Positions 58,891 through 64,000 of a DNA stretch of 64,000 nt are shown in pieces. The stretch is from the NCBI GenBank assembly GCA_026874595.1, contig CM049317.1, positions 22,022,882 through 22,086,881 of the forward strand, read 5' to 3'. The stretch is from Sipunculus nudus. Taxonomy: Eukaryota; Annelida; Sipuncula; Golfingiida; Sipunculidae. Numbering within the stretch: position 1 is the first letter of the stretch; each line of letters begins with the position of its first letter. The position numbers were made by a program, and so were the translations under genes. Under the pieces are notes generated by a model. It worked only from the letters and a program-made list of their open reading frames with translations, searched no databases and was not told the DNA's origin.

Positions 58891-58894
58891 AGAT

Positions 58895-59360
58895 TACCTC
58901 TGCAACCTTGAAAACTGCATGAAGGTCATCCATTTTTGTACCTGACCTTGCCCTTCATGAGGTACATCAATGCTGCAAGTTTTGTGACTGTGCCTCACAA
59001 TTCTTTTTTAGTTGTTGAATTAACATCATTTTAGCATTATCGCCACTGTGACTTTCGAAAATGAGTCAAGGTCATCCAAGTTCGAACTTAACCTTGATTA
59101 GGTTCATCAAAGCTGAAAGTTTAGTGACTGAACTTGAAATCTTTATCGAGTCATTGTGTTAACATAATTTTAGCATTATTGCCGCTGTGACCTTGAAAAT
59201 ATGCGTCAAGGTCATCCATGTTCAACCTCAACCTAGCCCTTCGATAAGGTGCATCAATGCTGCAAGTTTGGAAACTGTATCTAAAATTCTTCTTCAGTTA
59301 TCGCGTTAAAAAATGTGTGACGGGTGGAAAGACGGACGGACAGACGGATGGACGGACGCT
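58895..59360 (+). repeat. Tandem repeat, period about 140-146 bp, with AAGGTCA words
   Basis: Three diverged units, marked by AAGGTCATCCA at 58922, 59068 and 59208. Each is followed by (A)CCTTGnCCTT and TGCAAGTTT-like words. The last unit has TGACCTTGA and TCAAGGTCA facing each other (59188-59196, 59206-59214). A (GACG)n-like run (59328-59357) closes the block. This style of repeat is common as dispersed sequence in molluscs (general knowledge). Confidence 0.8.
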
Positions 59361-59609
59361 CACCATTTCTTTGTCCCCCGCCGACGGAGCCTTCGACGAA
59401 AGGACACGTCCAGTCTCAATTCTGTCAATTATAGTAAGTACTTCATACCTTATCCAGTGATGACTAAAAGCTTTTGTTTCAGGAGTTATGACTCTGAAGG
59501 AATCTGTTAGCATGAATTTCCGGTTAAGATTGTTGATTTCCTCTCTCCTACAAGACGAACTTTATGTGACGTACTACCACCTTGTTTTTCAAGAATGGTA
59601 TTTTCTATA

Positions 59610-59693
59610 CAATTAAAGCTATTATTCTCCAGCTGTTATAACCGGACCTTTCAATTAAAGCTATTATTCTCCAGCTGTTATTACCGGATATTT
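59610..59693 (+). repeat. 42-bp tandem duplication
   Basis: CAATTAAAGCTATTATTCTC begins at 59610 and again at 59652. Each unit ends in ACCGGA(C/T) and differs at only a few positions, so it is a recent event. Confidence 0.9.
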
Positions 59694-59699
59694 CACTGG

Positions 59700-60570
59700 G
59701 TCTTTTAATAAAACAAAACTTTCCAAGTTTGACGAAAAGGTTAGTCGTGTCTCATTAAAATCATTCGGACAATATACATTGAATTGCACTGAGTTTGACA
59801 AAAATCAAGATTAATACTCACAATGCGGCCTTCAATGTATGTTTTCTGCTCTAGTGCCTTCCCTCACAAGCAGCAAATTTCCATATTACAGCTCCACCAT
59901 GACGGTTCGTGCAACCACTGGAAAAAAAACATTACCTTGCCCTGTGCTAAAGATTTTAAAACACACATCAGATGATAAAAGGTTTCTTGCAAACGAAGAA
60001 TTTCAATTTTGTATTTCATAACGTAGCTTTTTAATGATTTTTTTTTGGGGGGGGGGGGGTAGGGCAAAGTCCTCTGATATTCAGACTATAGATACGAGGA
60101 AAGTTAATTAAAGTTATGTGGAAAGTAAGATCTTAAACGTTTACAAATTATGATGGAAAGTTCTGATCTTCAGAGCCCGCTGGTCAGTAAGTTCAAACTC
60201 TGACAAGTCTGGGGGGTCCGTGTCCCGGGGTCGGTCTTGTGTGTGAGTTTCTGGTATTTGGCTGGACGGCGATTCTGGTAATTTCGTCTTTCTGTGTGAC
60301 GTTGCGGCAAAATCCGCGGGCGTCTCGTCGATCTACATAATTATATAAATTATGTAAACAAACCATACATTGCCATATCCTTAACCTCATACAAAACCCG
60401 AGTATGATTTAAGCATCCATGTCCTTCTCTTACCATAATACCCAAATTATCTCTTTAGGAGCTGAATTGCACCCCGTAATATATAATTCGGTAAACGTGA
60501 AAACTTTAACACTACTTGTCAGCCAAATCAGTTAAAGTTACTTATATATCAGTATTTTTTTTTATTATTT
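59700..60570. other. Intergenic stretch
   Basis: A T/G homopolymer run at about 60038-60058. No gene recognised. Confidence 0.4.
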
Positions 60571-60573
60571 AAT

Positions 60574-60860
60574 TGCCGGCTTCTGTGGCTAAGGGGTAGA
60601 GTGCAGGACTCAAAGTCGGGAGTTGGTGGGTTCGTATCTCAGCCGAAGCGTCGAGGTTTTTCACGGTCGGCCCCCACCCAGGGTGAGCGCTCTGCAGGCT
60701 TAATGGGAAGGCTATGCCCCACAGCCGTGTATCACTCACATACGAGTGATTCTTATGGGGGTTCTTCGGTGTTATGACCCAGCCATGGGGATGATTACAC
60801 ACCTAGGACCCGCAGGCACGGTATACCCGGGCCTGGGTGACAACAGAATACAAAATAAAA
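60574..60860 (+). mobile_element. tRNA-derived SINE, second family
   Basis: Begins GCCGGCTTCTGTGGCTAAGG with A-box-like TGGCTAAGGGGTAGAGTGC and B-box-like GGGTTCGTATCTC about 45 nt on, followed by AGCCG, as in a tRNA-like head of about 73 nt. A GC-rich body of about 200 nt and an A-rich tail (ACAAAATAAAAATGAC) follow. The acceptor stem does not close, so it is not a working tRNA gene. The body differs from the SINE at 23925. Confidence 0.7.
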
Positions 60861-61082
60861 ATGACAGGAAGCGAGTGCTACCGCCCTGTCAAGTAGACCC
60901 AAACCGAAACGGAAACTCTGCAAATGTACATACTTAGGTTAAGAATCTTACCAGCACGTAAAAAAAAATAATCACACTTTATATGAGTCGCTCTCTGTGA
61001 ATGAGGCCTCACAAAAATCACTATAACCAAATATAAATCAAGCACCCCCCCCCCCCCCCCAAAAAAAAAAAGGTTGGACCAT

Positions 61083-61240
61083 ATATATAGTCGAGCCTGT
61101 CTGAACGACCACCTGTGAAATGCGGGCATCTGTCTATTACGACCACTAGATTTCAGTCCCTTTCGAAATTCCTTTATATGATCTACAGATAAAACCTATG
61201 AAATACGACCACCTGGATATTACGGATTACGGGCAGTTTT
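61083..61240 (+). mobile_element. Tigger-like terminal sequence fragment
   Basis: AGTCGAGCCTGTCTGAACGACC and repeated ATTACGACCAC / ATACGACCACCTGGATATTACGG words, typical of Tigger-type MITE ends in marine invertebrates. Only one end is visible. A C/A homopolymer run (61046-61071) precedes it. Confidence 0.4.
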
Positions 61241-61244
61241 TCCT

Positions 61245-62173
61245 TACCAAAATGACATATTACTTATTAATTGTCCTGCCTAATGCGGGCACTCTTTGTG
61301 CTACTCAATGACCAGCGCTGACCGGTCGGTTGATTGGCCATGCGTGAAGTTCTGCTCTCTGTTTGAATTACCCTTGTGCGTATGTACGAAGCACAGACTG
61401 GTGATTATTGGGACCCTGAGCCTGGAGCCCCAGGCGAACGTGACTGGCTCACACGACCTATAAATCCAAAGGAATGGAGGTCCCCCAAAAGTTAATCTTT
61501 GATCTGTGCCCCTGTGAACTGTCTTTGATCTATTCAGTGCATTATATGACAGGCTTTATTGAAAAGATTTGATAATCTATGATGTCCCAAAAAGCAAGTG
61601 ATGTTAGTAACTTGTGACGTCAGCAAACAATTTTAAGTCGTTCATTTGAGCACATTCACCGTGTCAGAAGAACATCAATAAATATGAGTACGTAGAGTAC
61701 CTTCTAATCAACTGTGTGCAAATTCATTTAATTAATCAACACATCCAATTACACACGTAAGTACATGTACATTTGGGAGCAGTTACAAAATACATATTAC
61801 ACCAAGATCGTTCCCTCCTGCAAATATGTTTATTTTGTTATAGTCATAAAGATGTTCTAATATGTAAAATTCCGTCATACTAGATTTATATCATCTAGAT
61901 TTGTCAGAACCTGTCTTTAACTTAACAGGCTTACCGGCACTCCTCTAGGATAACTGGTTCATCTCTACCCAAAACTTAAAAGCGTTATATGAAACTAATC
62001 TGCAAATAAAAAATAAACAGCTGATTTTTCTTTTAAATTTTAGCAAATGCAAGATATCCTTTTTCCATTTTTTAAAATTTAAATAAGCACTGGAAAGGCT
62101 TAGAGGAAATCAAATACTAAATAAAGTTTGCCACATTAATACTGTGCACTTTAAATAATTATTACAAAGATGC
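61245..62173. other. Intergenic stretch
   Basis: No gene or repeat recognised. Confidence 0.4.
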
Positions 62174-62282
62174 CAGGGGCGTAGCCAAGGGGTGGCCGCA
62201 GGGGGCCATGCCCCCCCCCCCCCTCCCCCGGCCCGCTCGTATCCAGTACTCGTCGTCCTTTCGGAATTTCACTTAATTTAAT

Positions 62283-62350
<68 letters not shown>

Positions 62351-62359
62351 GCATTGAAT

Positions 62360-63795
62360 CAGTGGCGGATATATTGTATCAGTTGATCAGTTATTTCACT
62401 ACGAGAATTACATTTTGAAGAAAATATTTTGATAGTTACAAACGTGATTGCGTTCTTGCGCCATTGACTCGTTTGAAAGCGATTGAAATTTTATATCCTA
62501 ATTTTGAAGAAAAATAAATATTAAATATTGAACCTCTCAACAGTTTGACTACATAACGCAATGATATAAGGGAACAGTTTTTCAGGAACAGGAAATCCTT
62601 ATTTTTTTTAAAATTGCCTCAAAATGTCCGCTTTTAAATTGTATGTTAAAAAATTTTCCGATATGTGAGGGGGAAACCCCCTTCCATACCCTCCTCATGT
62701 ACCTGTAACTAACCTTAATCACACCATGGTTCATAATTGAAAATAAAAATAAAAGTATATATTTTCATACACGAAAATATATAAAGTATAATAATAATAA
62801 CAACAATAATATTAACTAGAATACGGGTAGTCGACAAGCGACTACGTGTATCCGCCAAAATCAGAGTAGGACGGGTGAAGTGAGGCATGGATTGAGTGGC
62901 AAGGGGAAACAGTGTTAGAATGGATGTCTGCCACGTAAACATGATTGTATGTGGCGCCACCTGTTATTTGAACGAGAAACTATCCAAGATGTATACACAT
63001 GCACAATTTCAGGTGGAAAAGTCAAACCACTGCAGAGATATGAGCGATTTTATCCCACAGCAGGCAAACAGATGGACGCTGTGCAAAAATGGCTGCAGGT
63101 GGCGCCACCATTTTTGTGTATGTAATAAAGCTATCCAAGGGCTACATCTGTGTATTTTTTTTGCTGATTGGTCAGACGGTTCCCGAGATATGAGCTTGGA
63201 TGTCTGCAGCGTGAACGTGAATGTAGGTGGCGCCACCTGTCATAAAATCAAGAAAGCTATCTAGGATGTATATGCATGCCGAATTTCAGGTGAATTAGTC
63301 AAAGCACTGCAGAGATATGAGTGATTTTAACCCAAGGCAGATGAACAGATGGGCACTGTGCAAACATGGTTGCAGGTGGCGCCACCATTCTTTTGGTATG
63401 TTATAAAGTTATCCAAGGGCTACATTTGTACAATTTTTTTTCCTGATCGGTCAAACGGTTCCCGAGGTATGTGGGTTTATGTGTGGAAACAGACGCACAA
63501 ACGGACGCTGGGCAGAGAGGAAAGGTCAGAGGTCAAGGCCAACTGGTTAGGCACCAGTTCACATGTGACCCGATAATTGGTGTAAGTTTCGGAAAAATCT
63601 GTCCAGTAGTCTCAGAGGAGTTCTCCGGAAACTAACGCGGCGGCGGCGGCGAAACCCGGTCAAAAACAAAGTATCCCCAAAACTTCGTTTTATATAACCG
63701 TTTTCCAATCGCCAGTACATGCAAATTAGCGCCCCTACTCCCCCCCTCCCCCCCCCCCCCCCTCCCCCGTTTTCGAATTTCTTGATCCGCCACTG
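62360..63795. mobile_element. Inner inverted-terminal-repeat element
   Basis: CAGTGGCGGAT at 62360-62370 is matched by inverted ATCCGCCACTG at 63785-63795, inside the outer pair. CAGTGGCGGATC is a widespread hAT-like terminus. No convincing target duplication. The inner element contains repeat R3 copy 2. Confidence 0.55.
62814..63678 (+). repeat. Dispersed repeat R3 with internal palindromes, copy 2
   Basis: Better-preserved partner of 43814-44660. GGTGGCGCCACC is perfect at 63098-63109, 63226-63237 and 63375-63386, and one base off at 62950-62961. Spacings are 148, 128 and 149 nt. A perfect AGGTCA-G-AGGTCA lies at 63523-63535 and a (CGG)n run near the end. No ORF conserved between copies. 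Confidence 0.88.
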
Positions 63796-63837
63796 ATGAT
63801 GGCCCCCTCCCCTCCCTCAATCCTGGCTACGCCCCTG

Positions 63838-64000
63838 GATGCAGCACCCTCTCATGATCAAACATTAAGTATCAAGTATCAGTATTTCAGCTATGTGACA
63901 GTAATATTTTTGTGTAAAATGACCACTCCACTGGGAAAGTATGAAACCATGTCAAATATAAAATACGGAAGATTAGCTGAAGTATAATAATGCACATAAT
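63838..64000. other. Right window edge
   Basis: Unique-looking AT-rich sequence; nothing recognised. Confidence 0.4.

Larger units (their letters stand above)
62174..63837. mobile_element. Nested inverted-terminal-repeat element, outer
   Basis: Outer ends are CAGGGGCGTAGCCA (62174) and, inverted, TGGCTACGCCCCTG (ending 63837). Flanking GATGC on both sides (62169-62173 and 63838-63842) may be a 5-bp target duplication. Long G/C runs and a (TA)n array (62286-62349) lie inside. Non-coding; the hAT-like assignment is based only on terminus style. Confidence 0.65.

Noticed and set aside
60574-60650. tRNA gene
   Set aside because: Good B-box position but the 3' acceptor side reads AGCCGAAG rather than completing the stem; a SINE body follows.

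Overview
This is AT-rich eukaryotic nuclear DNA. It has long intergenic stretches, about twenty (TA)n or (TG)n arrays and a dense layering of transposable elements. Two intact single-exon Toll-like receptor genes of the protostome multiple-cysteine-cluster type, Penelope-like, Ty3/gypsy and Tigger/pogo remnants, and tRNA-derived SINEs together suggest a lophotrochozoan, most likely a bivalve mollusc. The species is an inference from architecture; no species-specific marker was seen.

Left half (1-36.5 kb), an innate-immunity locus. A TLR relic on the minus strand (5552-7451) has lost its start codon and its whole TIR domain. An intact minus-strand TLR follows (13243-15408), then an intact plus-strand TLR (34012-36189). 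Each gene carries related flanking DNA. A 2-5 kb flank module occurs directly at about 200-5470 (A), 8832-12205 (B) and 16888-20100 (C), and in inverted orientation at about 22430-25180 (D) and 29930-32095 (E). The two intact TLRs and their flanks therefore form the arms of a large, eroded head-to-head palindrome of about 13-36 kb, later interrupted by a SINE, an LTR-like block and microsatellites.

Right half (36.5-64 kb), a transposon graveyard with one possibly recent element. In order it holds: a Tigger-like non-autonomous block; a Penelope-like endonuclease remnant with hammerhead-like motifs; a second Penelope-like copy whose RT part is inverted against its GIY-YIG part, as twin priming would leave it; an unidentified 134-codon ORF; a repeat built round the 12-bp palindrome GGTGGCGCCACC; a decayed gypsy element whose integrase is split by a 1.6 kb insert between two (TA)n arrays; a Tigger element with an open 608-codon transposase frame; an interspersed repeat carrying a hAT-type MITE with a perfect 8-bp target duplication; tandem repeats bearing nuclear-receptor half-sites; a SINE; and a nested inverted-terminal-repeat element at the right edge.

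No rRNA gene, functional tRNA gene, CRISPR array or operon was seen. The likely host protein-coding genes are the two TLRs. One possible internal exon (20153-20381) and one ORF (43064-43468) are unidentified. Repeat boundaries were judged by eye and are approximate.
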